The position numbers and the translations under genes were made by a program. 64,000 nucleotides of DNA from Branchiostoma lanceolatum (lineage: Eukaryota; Chordata; Leptocardii; Amphioxiformes; Branchiostomatidae): NCBI RefSeq assembly GCF_035083965.1, contig NC_089738.1, positions 19,747,234 to 19,811,233 of the forward strand, given 5' to 3'. This document shows positions 31,801-43,500 of the stretch, one piece after another. The notes beneath the pieces are model-generated. The model was not told the DNA's origin. It did no database searches and worked only from the letters and a program-made list of their open reading frames with translations. Numbering within the stretch: position 1 is the stretch's first letter; each line of letters starts with the position of its first letter.

Positions 31801-33579
31801 AATGTGTCGTCTGGAGAAAATACATACTTCGCCCCTTGCCATGGGCCGTATGACGTAATTTAGGGAGACGTAAACATCGCTTTATCATCCAGTAGACGTT
31901 GCGATGGAAGATCACATCCTTTTCTGGTTTCCGGGTTCTTCTATTTTAAACACGGACCCATCCCAACTTACCAGCCAGATTTTCTGTCCCAATATCTGCT
32001 CGGAGATCACCTAAAACCTGCCTCAAGATGAACGCGAGTGTTTTCGGGTCACTGTGATAGAATGAAGTGCAATAAACCACATGGATGATTCTATGCTAGT
32101 ATATATTGTACACTTCGTTAAACTTAAAGTAGTCTACAAGCAGGGGTTTTGGTCGGGGGGGGGGCACTCAGTAGTGGCCGTGATTTCTTATGGCAGGCTC
32201 AAATCTCAATAAAGCACACATTTCAACAATTCTGTGCCCCACTTCGTTAAACTAAAGTTAGTTTGCTCTCTGCCAGGATTCTGGGTCCGTTTGTGTTTTC
32301 TTTTGATCCCGTTGGTTAAATAGACAGCATCACCTGGCCTCTGCTATATTCAATCTTACATTAGCTTTTGTTTCAATTATTACATATATCATTAAGTAAT
32401 TGTAGGTGTAGCTCTTTTAATTGTAATTGCAATTGTAATCTAATATATCAAAATTTTCATGTATTTACTTTTGTATTAGGACTCAAGGAAGATTAGTATT
32501 ATTAATGTATTGATCACTAAGGATGATCCTCAATAAAACAAACATAACAAACAAACAATATTGTTTTAGAGAATACGTCACTCGGTTTAGATATGATGTC
32601 ACGAGGAGCTTTAATAAAGGTATAAATAAAACCTAAAATAAGTATTCGTGACAATGTTGAACTGTTTATGTATGCTGGAGATAACAGAAGCACAGACTGA
32701 CAGACGCACAAACTTCATTTCCTTGTCAAGACGACCAACTGTTTGGAGACAGTGTGTCTCCTGGGCTTCTCATTATGTCATGTTTTGCTATGTCTTCTCC
32801 AGTAACGTTAGGGCCAAATGTTTGGGAATCTTTTTTGTACCAAGTTGTTGAGAACTGCAAGTCATAGCTTTGTAACATTACCCAGTATAACATTACAGAG
32901 GTATGGCTGGTCATTCTTCTCAAATATCCATGACCCACTACATTCCCACCACACACAAACACAGGCGGGGGGTGTTTGTATTGAGGGGAGTTTATGAGAG
33001 AAATCGTTAGTATAAGTTCCGTTTCGGCGAATCTTCAACCCCAAACAATCAGTGGATGTGGGGACACCCCCCTGCTTGGAATTCGGTTCTTGTAAAAGTT
33101 TCTACGACTTCCCCGATTGCTTAGCATATTATAGAGGTATAGCCGGTAGTTCTTCACAAATAGCCTTGTCCCACTACATTCCCACACCACCACAAACACA
33201 GGGGGAGGGGGAATAGAGAAACCGTTAGTAAAAGTTCAGTTTATCTATTTTATCAGGGTTGTTGAAAACCGGTCTGTGTGGCCGAACAAGCATTCGAAGG
33301 AAAATAAAGGCTTTGACTTGACTTGACTTGACACGCACAGATGAGAGTAGGGTAATGTGGTGAGACACTGCTTTTAAAACATGGCGGAGGTACAGCATTC
33401 ATCATGTGACTTATCGGCAGTTCAATGCTCCCTAGGGGAAGACCCAGGACATGTCTTTATGAAATGATAGGATAAAGTATGAAATTAAACAGAAAAGGGG
33501 CAAAACTGAACGAATGACATGAATGAACGTTATGGGTAAGTACGGGAGGAAGAATACACAACGCAGAGCTGTGGTCCAT
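28843..33579. other. Intergenic, no supported gene
   Basis: SINE fragments lie at about 29890-29990 (ACGTCC...AAAGCCGG...ACGTTAAAGAAC) and 30235-30330 (GAGTCCAGTGGTTAGCAACG head). A LINE-like tail, AATAAAGG(CTTGA)n, ends at about 33332. Short G runs occur at 31669-31680 and 32155-32164. No splice-consistent coding exon was found. Confidence 0.5.
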
Positions 33580-34060
33580 TTCTAAGTCTAAGTCTATTAG
33601 CCTAAGTTTAGGTCTAAATTTAAAGGTAACTCTTAGTCTAAGTCCAGGTCTATGTCTAAGTATGTTGGTATAAGTCTAATTAGGTCTTAGTCTAGGTCTA
33701 AGTCTGAGTGTGAGTCTAGGTCGAGGTCTGAGTTTAAGTTTTAGTCTAGGTTTAAAACTAAGTCTAGGTCTGAGTCTAAGCTAAGTCTAGGTCTAGGTCT
33801 AAGTATGTTCGTCTAAGTCTAATTAGGTCTAAGTCTAAGTCTGAGTCTAAGTCTAAGTGTAAGCTAGTCTAAGTGGAGGTCTGAGTTTAAGTCTTAGTCT
33901 AGGTTTAAAACTAAGTCTAGGTCTGAGTCTAAGCTAAGTCTAGGTCTAGGTCTGAGTCTAGGTCTAGGTCTGAGTCCAACACTATGTCTAAGTGTAAGTC
34001 TAACTCTGTTTCTAAGTCTAAGATGATGTATAAGTCTAGCTCCATGTCCGAGTCTAAGTT
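33580..34060 (+). repeat. Degenerate hexamer satellite (TCTAAG/TCTAGG)
   Basis: Nearly the whole stretch is built from TAAGTC, TAGGTC and GAGTC words. A longer unit is repeated: GTTTAAAACTAAGTCTAGGT occurs at about 33750 and again at about 33903. Confidence 0.9.
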
Positions 34061-36420
34061 AAGTGAGAAACCACCCTGCCGTCCCGCCCAGACTACTATC
34101 ACATGGTCCGCTTGCCGAGACCCTGACCAGTGCCACAAACCGTGTCCACTGACAATGCTGCCTACCCGCACAAACAACTATAAATAACCTACAACAACCT
34201 AACCTACAAAACCCGCGATGCCGCGATTTTAGACATGTTTACGCGCCCGTTACCATGGAAACGTGTGTATTTTTTGTCTAATTGTATTGATTGTAAAGGA
34301 AAAATTCAGACGGAAGAAAGATTTCGAAGTCAGAGCGTTTTGTCCTGAATGAAACCCGAAGTGTAACTGATACCAGGTTACCAACAACAAAAGGGGTTCG
34401 CTCTTCCTTGCCTAGAGTCCTGCGAACGTTGGCGGGTTCTGGGCCTAGTTTTAGACTTACGGAACCCTTGGTCAGAGTAATGATGAGGAGGTAGGTAGAG
34501 GAACACTTAACGTATGGGATCAGCGTACATAAAGGGTATAAACTTGCCGGAAAGACGAGTTAAGGGCCCGTAACCTTGACATTAAATAAAGGGTAAATAA
34601 CGGCTCCTTAGATGATGTAAGGAGTCGTTCTTAAGGTCTCAGCGGTTTGTTGAGTACTTAAGAAAGACGTCTGGACAGAGGGCGTTAAGGTAACGTTTAC
34701 GTGAAGGTGTGTTTTTTAAGGGTTCTTATCCGCAGCTCAAACAAACCGCACAATGTCACACCTGTGTGCGCTCACCTGGCCACACCTGACGTTCCTGTAC
34801 ACACCTGTACGTCACCGCTGCGTGGGACTGACGTTCCCATCCTCGCAGACACACCTTACAGGACTCACTCCCAACATGTCTGGCTCTCCCGTAGTTTTCC
34901 CTGCCCGTACCTGCCCCGGATCTAGCGGTCCCGGCCCGTCGTCACGGTTAGCAGCGGCGCGAGCCTCTCGGATTCGGCCCGTGATTCGCGGCCAGCCTTG
35001 CATGGCATGACGGCAACAATGACACCGAATCCCCCACCCCATCCCCCGCCAGGAGTCAATGGAAACCCGACACCCGCCCGCCATGGAATAGAACCCCGTG
35101 ACGTAACCCAGGACGCGCAGGACAGGGGGATAATCTAACGGTACCATCGGCGACAAGCGGTTCGGCCTTTAATAAAAACCCTGTACGGAACGATTTGAGT
35201 TGTAGAATCCTTTTCAATCTCACGGAGTATGTCTGATTCAAACATCCATATGGCGCAGTTGATAACTTTAAAAAGGTAAATTGTTTGTCGGTAAACAATG
35301 AAAATTCCTATTGGTCACGGTCAGACTAGCTTCGGTGTTGGAGACGCTTTTCATAAAGTGTGCCTAAAACGCGATCACTTCGCCCGGAGGAGGGTCGGTT
35401 ACAGGGGAGGGGGGAGTCAAAGGCGCACAGGAAAGACTTGTCTGTGTGTGACGACCGCCTGACGTACTCGCAAGGTTCAGGTTTTAGAGAGGTTGCGAGC
35501 TTGAGGATAATCATCATCTACCGGACTAAATCCAGTTTGCTTCAGTTTGAAAACGTCTCTTCCTTTACAAAAAGTTATTTCAGACCACCATAAAACACGG
35601 CTCTGAAATCATTCAGATTTTTTGCGCTACACTAACTGAAATATGATGTCTGTTCACCTTTGTCTTGAAAAGCTGTTAAGGTTATACCCATCGGGGAAGG
35701 AATCACAAAGAAGCTCGTTTCATAAGATATAGTTCTAGGGAAAAAGCGTTCAGCAACTTCAAAATGTTCTGTCAGTCCTAGACTTGGACCACGACGTCCC
35801 GGAAAGGTTGGTCTGGAGTTCAGACAACACGTGAATCGGATAAAGATTGGAACAAACGTTTAACGTTTTTGCGTTCTATTAAAACAAAGCTCCAAATACA
35901 AAAATGTGAGTTGTTTCAAAATACCACACAGATGAAAATGGTACCAAACAATCAAAGAAAGCAGCAGCAAATACGCATGCTGTCTTCCATATCATTCAGA
36001 CCGAGACACCTCGATAAAGGCTCTGATGCCGTTAGAGTCACGTGTTCCCCAAGGAAGGATGCTGGGACCACTTCTCTTCTAACTGAGCGCAAATGACTTA
36101 CTCACGACCAGTTCGAGTCGAATGTGAGGATTTTAGCGATGACTGTTTCTCTAAGGGAGGGATAGGCGAGGAGTGAGGTCTGTCTTATATAACGTTAGTA
36201 GATTAAAGAATAGAGAAAATGAAAAAAAAGAAAGATGATCTCCATGAGTTAGATAATGGTCGAACAAAAATATAATGTTCATGTGTTAGTTGGATTACGG
36301 GCGTACAACATGGTTTGACTTTTCATCGTGTCGAACAAACGCACCGACCGTGTCACGTGTCTGGCTGGCAGTTAACAAGTGCCGACATCGTCTTGCTCGA
36401 GAAATGAAAAATATGACATG

Positions 36421-36580
36421 ACAATTATTTCAACATTTTCCCCCACAATATCCATGTTACGCAACTTGATCTTCATGCAAAGAAAGAAAAGGTGTTCTTG
36501 GATTTTGGTTATTTGCATAAAGATCCAGTTGCGTAATATTGATATTGTGGAAAAATTGCTGAAATTATTTTTAGAGTTTT
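36421..36580. mobile_element. Foldback element (MITE), ~155 bp
   Basis: Arms of about 60 bp are inverted: AATTATTTCAACATTTTCCC...CCATGTTACGCAACTTGATC against GATCCAGTTGCGTAATATTG...AAATTGCTGAAATTATTT. The loop is about 25 bp. Confidence 0.7.
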
Positions 36581-37444
36581 TCTTCATTATAACACCCACC
36601 TTTCCGGCTCGTCCGTTTCCGGTGCTGTAAACTAGTCCTCGCCGACATGGTCTCTCCAATGATGGGTTTCCGTCGCGTGTTTTGCTACACAACTGTGTGG
36701 CAATTCTTCACGATGTGGCAAATCAAACGTTGCGACTCTTATCGCCGGCGTGTAGCAACCTCCTGGGACAGAACGTCAGTGTAGCGACTTGTTTTCTATC
36801 GTTAGTAGCACATTGTAGCCACTTCTTTATATGTAGCAAACCTTTCTTCACATCAAAGGGGCGACTTGTTCTGACATGTTCTCTTTCACTCTTGTAGCCA
36901 CTTCTCCAAATGTAGCGACTTGTCAATATAACCACCTCTCCGCACCAGCTTGTGTAGCGACTAGCTGTTTGTAACAGTTTGAACGCAACAGTCGCGTGTC
37001 TATTCCTGCCCATCTCCTAGCGACCACCCCTTTCATACCTAAGTGCATTTACTCTCCTAAAGGCGTCTATCAATTGCCTGGGAACTTTGTAAGTACATGA
37101 CGTACACGTGCCCTTTTCCTAATCTAATTCCGGTAACCCTTTCTAAGTGTTACATCTCTGATGTAATGTTTCCAAGCAGAGGAAATGTGGCAAATCTAAT
37201 CTGAATGGCTGAGTAAACACATTAGTGTTAGGACTGGGACGATTAGGATCGGTGTACGAGCTTCCTCAAGCTTAAGAGAGAAGGACCAAGAACCCTTACG
37301 GCTGTTCTTTTAAAAAACAAGTAAACTTTTCACGTTGATGAAGGTTAGACATCCAGGTAGTAAGAAACTAAGATAAGCCAAAAATAGTTACTCAAGCAAC
37401 TGGTGCAGTTAGAGTAAACTTTTCTCTTGCACTTCATTTGGTGA

Positions 37445-37508
37445 GGAAATCAAGGACATTATATAGAGTTTGTTTACAGTCGAGTTTGTTCTATATAATG
37501 TCCTTGAG
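37445..37508. repeat. Short inverted repeat
   Basis: AGGAAATCAAGGACATTATATAG is followed within about 25 bp by CTATATAATGTCCTTG and then a direct AGGAAATCAAA. This gives a ~16-bp perfect hairpin stem. Confidence 0.7.
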
Positions 37509-38377
37509 GAAATCAAATATTTTTTTCTTGTTAGTTTCATAAAAACACGCCCCCTCCCCTCATGGTACCTTCCACAGTTAAAACGCTCGCTTGAACATTG
37601 TCATGTTTCGTTGCATCATTCAAATAGTGATAATAAAACTTAATGGATGCAATCAATTCTACAATTTCTTTTTTTTTCTGATAGGTTTGTCAAGCCTTGA
37701 CAACAACATAAGTCTGATGGTCAAAGATAAAGGTCAACACAAGGTCAAACCCAACATGGCGGTACTTCAGTTTTATTGCATCGAAGGTTGATTGCACGTC
37801 GGACGTCAGGTGGAATAGTCCACTTTTCGAATAAGGGTGTACAGTACGATCTCATTACTCTAGGATGAAAACTAACAGTTAATATTTTCTAGGTTTACCC
37901 CCGTATTGATGAATGGACTTGTCTGTGATTATCAACGACATTTCCACCATTTCCCGTCATCCCTCAGAAACCAGTGATAGAACAGGCTGTTTCAGTCTAA
38001 CCAACCAGCAATCTTTTTGACACAAAAGATTAAAAATCAATTTTCTGACAATTACAACTTTTCACTTTCTTTACCACATATTCTCTCATGACATTCACAT
38101 ACAAAAAGATAGAAAAATCATATTGTCAAGACTGCTAAAAAAAAGGTCGCATCCTAAGAATTCTAGATATTCTTTTAACTGAATCATGGCTATAATTTGA
38201 CTCACTTGAAAATGGATCTACCTTGTACCTTAATTCAGAGAACAGCTTAATTCTACATGAAATTCTTCTGTTTCAAATAAAAATGTAACAACAACACCAC
38301 TGTAGACTACTAACAAACCAACAGCCGTCACATTTTGGATGGAGAGTCACATATTCTTTAGTTACTATCCGTATGTT

Positions 38378-39150
38378 TGGTTGACCCACCCTCCTCCAGC
38401 ACGGCTGAATGCCCTCGGCAAACCCTCACGCACCAGCCCTGCTATTCTACCCCCCGATTCTGGCTCCTGGCAACGTTACTGACAATTGCTCATGAATAAT
38501 TAATGAGCTAGCCTTATTTGGCACAAACAGCCGTTATTTTGTTCTCAACTCAAAGTAGCATGTAAGACTTAACATGATTGAAAGATAGCTTCCCAGCGAC
38601 CTTTACAGGTTTCCACAAAATGACCTTGTGCCAATCCTCTGATTGGCTGAAAGCTTTTTGGTGGTGACATCACCAGGAGCCAGAATCAGGGGGTTAGAAT
38701 TGCAGGGCCGATGCCGGGTGGTACTGTGTACCGGTACTGTACGGTAAAAACTGATTAGGTACAGGTCCAAAATACCGGATCATGAAGTGCCGGTACTGTA
38801 CCGATATAAATTTAAAGCAAGTATGTGCTTATTTTGTGACTGATCTCCTGACCTCATGGCCTCATACAACACCAAACGCGACCGAAGTGATACCTTGCAA
38901 CAACGTAACTAATATATGCAATAGCTCATTCAGGCAGGCCGGGAGTTTTGACAGCAAGGCCAAGGGAATTTGGCGGTAGGAAACCTAGTTGTTTTCTTTG
39001 AATAAAGATACTGAAAATATTGAAGAAGTTCACCTGTACCTAAACCACTGTACCGGTACCTGTACCTGATGGTACATTTAGGTACGCAGCACTACCGGAA
39101 GGGTTTGCCGAGCGCATTCGTTTGTACTGGAGGAGGGTGGGTTGACATGA
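38378..39150. mobile_element. Nested foldback elements
   Basis: The outer ends are inverted (ACCCACCCTCCTCCAG...CTCGGCAAACC on the left; GGTTTGCCGAGCGCATTCG...CTGGAGGAGGGTGGGT on the right). Inside, about 38432-38712 is a second inverted pair (CCCTGCTATTCTACCCCC, GATTCTGGCTCCTGG against CCAGGAGCCAGAATC, GGGTTAGAATTGCAGGG). Many GGTACCGGTAC-like palindromic words fill the right half. No coding capacity. Confidence 0.7.
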
Positions 39151-40139
39151 ACCCTGTTACTCTGTGCTACATTACTCTAACACATATAATCTTCTTCTTA
39201 TTTACAATTTGGCATAGATTCACTGACCTTATATTTGTACATGCTATCACGATTCGCAACGTAAAAATCACAGGAAAGAAAGGAAAATTTTCATTGATTT
39301 TTCACATGCGATACAAAAAGCAACAATCATGAAAATATTGTAATAAAATTTACAAACCTTCAATTTTTAGAAGTAAAAAACAAGTTACCAACACAGAAGT
39401 TCATCAAATGTAAACAATCCAAAAAATTAAATGAACAAGAATTCAAAACTCACAATGCTAGTAAGATAAGTAGATGAGACAGAACAAAGCAAATGTCACA
39501 AATATCCATTTTCCCTACATTATGTACATTTCTGTGGTATCACACTTTATCATAGTTAAAGTTGTTCACATCTATTAACAGGAATTTCTTCATGATTTTT
39601 GTACAATTTAGAGTCTAACAGTCACAGACGTCTTGTTCTACCCAACTACTTAAAGATTGTACCATTTGGCAGGAATATATCTTAGCAATTTTGGAGTGGA
39701 AAATAAAATGGTAGCACGTTGTGTTAGCTAAACCAACTCTTCGCCTTCCCTAACAGATGTGCACACTTTCAAAGTACAGCGTAACTTTCTCATCAAGACA
39801 CCTAGCCAATAAGATGGCTCCATTTCTCGGAGGCTTCTGATTGGTTGTGCTCTTGACATCACATCTTGATTGACACTTGCTGAATGTACATGCAGGTCTT
39901 GGTGATTATAAGTTATTTACACTTGATTTCTTGTAATGTTGTCTACTGTGTAGCAGTATTGTATACATTAATAGTGGCTAAGTGATGCCCGTGTACTAAT
40001 TTGTGTTGACCCTTGTCATGCCAAGGGTGCACCAGTGCACCACATGGGTGTGCATTAACTGACACATCAGCATTGGGAGATGGTGCTACAGGCCTATCCA
40101 TGTAGCCCAGAATCTACCTTCATGTGGCCTTTGGGTCTT

Positions 40140-40539
40140 GTTACATGGTGTTCTACTGTGTGTTCTGCTATGTGTTCTATACTGTGTGTTCTTCTGTGTT
40201 CTATACTGTGTGTTCTACTGTGTGTTCTACTGTGTGTTCTATGTATTTGTGTGTTCTACGTGTTTGACTGTGTGTACTATTGTGTGTTCTACAGTGTGTT
40301 CTATGGTTGATTTGTTACTGTTTTGCGTATGAGGTCTTCCATCGTGCTTTGGGTAGATGGGGTTCTACTGTGTGATCTACAGTGTTCTACTGTCTGTTCT
40401 ACTGTGTGTTCTATGGTTGGTTGGTTTCAGTTTTACGTAGCTGGGTTCTTTTGGGTGTTCTGCATACGTGTTCTACGTATGTGTTCTGTCATGTGTTCGA
40501 CTGTGTGTTTCCTAGTAACTGTGTGTTCTACTGCATGTT
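40140..40539 (+). repeat. TGTGTTCTACTG minisatellite with copies of the ALG9 last-exon end
   Basis: Degenerate 10-13-bp units of the TGTGTTCTACTG type run up to the ALG9 stop. Two larger segments at about 40285-40335 and 40405-40450 resemble the end of the ALG9 coding sequence (GTTGGTTATTTTCCGTTTTG on the plus strand). The array therefore includes exon-edge copies. Confidence 0.75.
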
Positions 40540-43500
40540 CTACCGTTGGTTATTTTCCGTTTTGCGTTTGTGTCCCAGCAGCCTGTTGTTCTGGAAGAGC
40601 GTGTAGTCGGCGAACTCCGTATGATGCTTCGACAGGAACGGGATGAAGAACGCCCGGAAGAACGGATGAGATCTGCACGGGAGGGGAGCAGGTCTAAGTT
40701 AGTGATTGTTTGTTTTATTTAAATCTCCATTAGGCCACACCATTTTAATTTCTTGGTTAATGGAATTTTTAAAAAAATGCTAGATTGGAAAATCAACAGG
40801 AAAACAGAATCTCAGAGGAAAGTTTGTACTTTGGTGCACACAATTTCAGGGAGTGAACAGGGTCAGGTGCAAGTTTTTACCCCAGCCTTCTGTTTTCATG
40901 ATTTGTTTTTTGCTAAAATTAAAAAAAAAAATATGTTAACCAAGAAATTAAATTGGTGTGGCCTCAGTGTTTATTTTACATAAATTTCACAGTAGTCTTC
41001 CTGGAGTCCACCTACATTGAATACAATTAAATCACATACAAAAACAAAACTTATACAATTGTTAGACAGTAAATTAAACAAAAACATGATAAACTTAAAA
41101 GTAAGCGGGAAAGGTCAGAGGTCAACATAAGTAACTTTTTTACCCTTGATGTTTTGTAATGTTGCATGCAGTATAAGTGGTAGTGGGATATCTATGTTCT
41201 GGTTTGTGTTTAACTTCCCCTTGTCAAGGGTGTACATGGTACAAGTAGTTTGAATTATTCTATGGAAACCTGTAGGATACAATTAGAACCCTATAGGATA
41301 CCGAAAAATACAGCCTGGACTGGAACACCCTTATATATCAAACCCAAAAATAGTCTGGTCTGGAACACCCATATCAAATTAACGTTATCACCGCCCAGGT
41401 ATGAGATAAAAAATAGTGTGGCCCTAAACTAAAGACAACACCTGTACCTGGCGGCGTCCAGGAAGGGCTGAGAGGCGACGACCGTCCACTCCTTCGTCAG
41501 GCGGGAGTACCGTGGTTCCCGTGGCGATTCCCCGGGAAGGTCAAGGTCGACCAGGTAGTGGCACTTCCGAACGTCGATCTGGACAGGTGGGAGGGAATCA
41601 CAGGGAGGTTATTAAGGTTATACGAGGCAGCTTTCTTGAAGAAAATGACCTGCATGTCTCAAGATGCCTCCACAGAGACACTGATCTTGAGAAACTCCAA
41701 AGAAACGTTAAAGACAGTTTCGTGACTACCTTTCAGTTAGTTCTTTTTCTCATGACAACAAAACGGACAAAACGCTTAGAAAAATACTCCTTGCCATAAA
41801 TCATGTATATTCTTGATATGCATTTTTATTCTTTGTTTTCTCAAACAGCCTGGTCTGGCCCCGGCTTTAAAATGTGACCCTAACAGAAATAAATAAATAA
41901 AAACAAACAAACGTACGTATCGTGACGTCTCCTCCAGGTTCATATCATTCATCTGTGTCGGCACGACCTTCGACCCGTCATCGCCGGGCGCGTACGGTTT
42001 GGGCAGCTGACCTCTGAACTCCGACTGGATGAACTGTAGCTGCCAGCTGGAGAAAATGACATTAAATTTTGTTTGTCAATTGCTTATCCACCCCAAATAT
42101 AAATTACATGTACATCAAGAAATGATAGAAAGAGGCCAGACATAACATGAACCCAACAATTTATGAATTACCACTTTTCAATACATGTAGTTCAATGTTG
42201 TTAAGAAAAGTTGTTCTGTAAAGTTAGACCCACTTTTCCGGCAGGAAGAAGCTGTTAGGGTAGCGGTACCACTCTTTCCCCACACAGAGGTTCACCTCCC
42301 TAACCCTCACCCTAACCCTGACGCTTAGAGTTAGACCCTCACCCTACCCCTACCCCTACCCCTACCCCTAACCCTACCCCTAACCCTAGTCCTAGTCCTA
42401 GTCTTATCAGTAAAGTAAGACTCACTTTTCCGGCAGGAAGAAGCTGTTAGGGTAGCGGTACCACTCCTTCCCCACACACAGGTTCACCTCCCTAACCCTC
42501 ACCCTAACCCTGACGCTTAGAGTTAGACCCTCACCCTACCCCTACCCCTACCCCTACCCCTAACCCTACCCCTAACCCTAGTCCTAGTCCTAACAGTAAA
42601 GTTAGACCCACTTTTCCGGCAGGAAGAAGCTGTTAGGGTAGCGGTACCACTCCTTCCCCACACACAGGTTCACTTCCCTGCTTGGGTCCATCCTGTGCAC
42701 GGCAGGGTCCTCAACAATACGCTGCAGTTCAGGGTACAGGTCCAAGGGGGCGTGGTAGCCTGCACAGGGATCACACGGGCACATCAGCATACAATGTAAG
42801 GGGAAACGTTAAAACACAAACATGAAACAACTTGATGATGACACTTATGACAGTGTGCCAATGTTTGAGGTGTCGGCACAGTTTCCCGGACATTTACTGG
42901 GCTCAAAATTAATTTTTGGGAATAGAAGCACTGATCTCCTTAGAACTTTATCTTAAAGTTTTAACTTTATAAATGCGAGTAAGGTTTGCTTCTACCCCAA
43001 AATTGTTGTAACAGTGTAAAAATATGTGTTTCTTCTTTCACTTTCACCTGTGCGGACCTTTCATTTCCTGAGTAATCAAACAGGAAAACTTCCCCTTTCT
43101 AAACAACTTTCACTTCCCTGTGTCTATTCTGGGCTACTTCCCCCTCTGATCCTTACTGTAAATGCATTTAAGTTTGCGTGGTTTTTATTTCGCGCTAAGG
43201 TGAAAATGGAGTTTTTGCGGTGGTTTAAGTTTGTGGCAGCGCTATAGTCACATACTGCTACAATACTGGAAAAAAATGTTTGCAATGATTTTAACTTCGC
43301 AGTGAAACGGTCGCCGCGAAAACCGCAAACATAAAACCACCGCGAACATTTCTGTATTTACAGTATAATATTCAGGTGTACATGTGTTCAGGTGACAAAC
43401 AGTTCCACAATAGCTACACCTGCACCGAACATTGTCATCTGTAGATCTGATGTGACTACAGGTAAATTCAGCAACACCAGGATTGGGACTGAAACCAGCA

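Noticed and set aside
42290-42595. True telomere or chromosome end
   Set aside because: The CCCTAA words are degenerate, short, and sit inside an intron between intact ALG9 exons.
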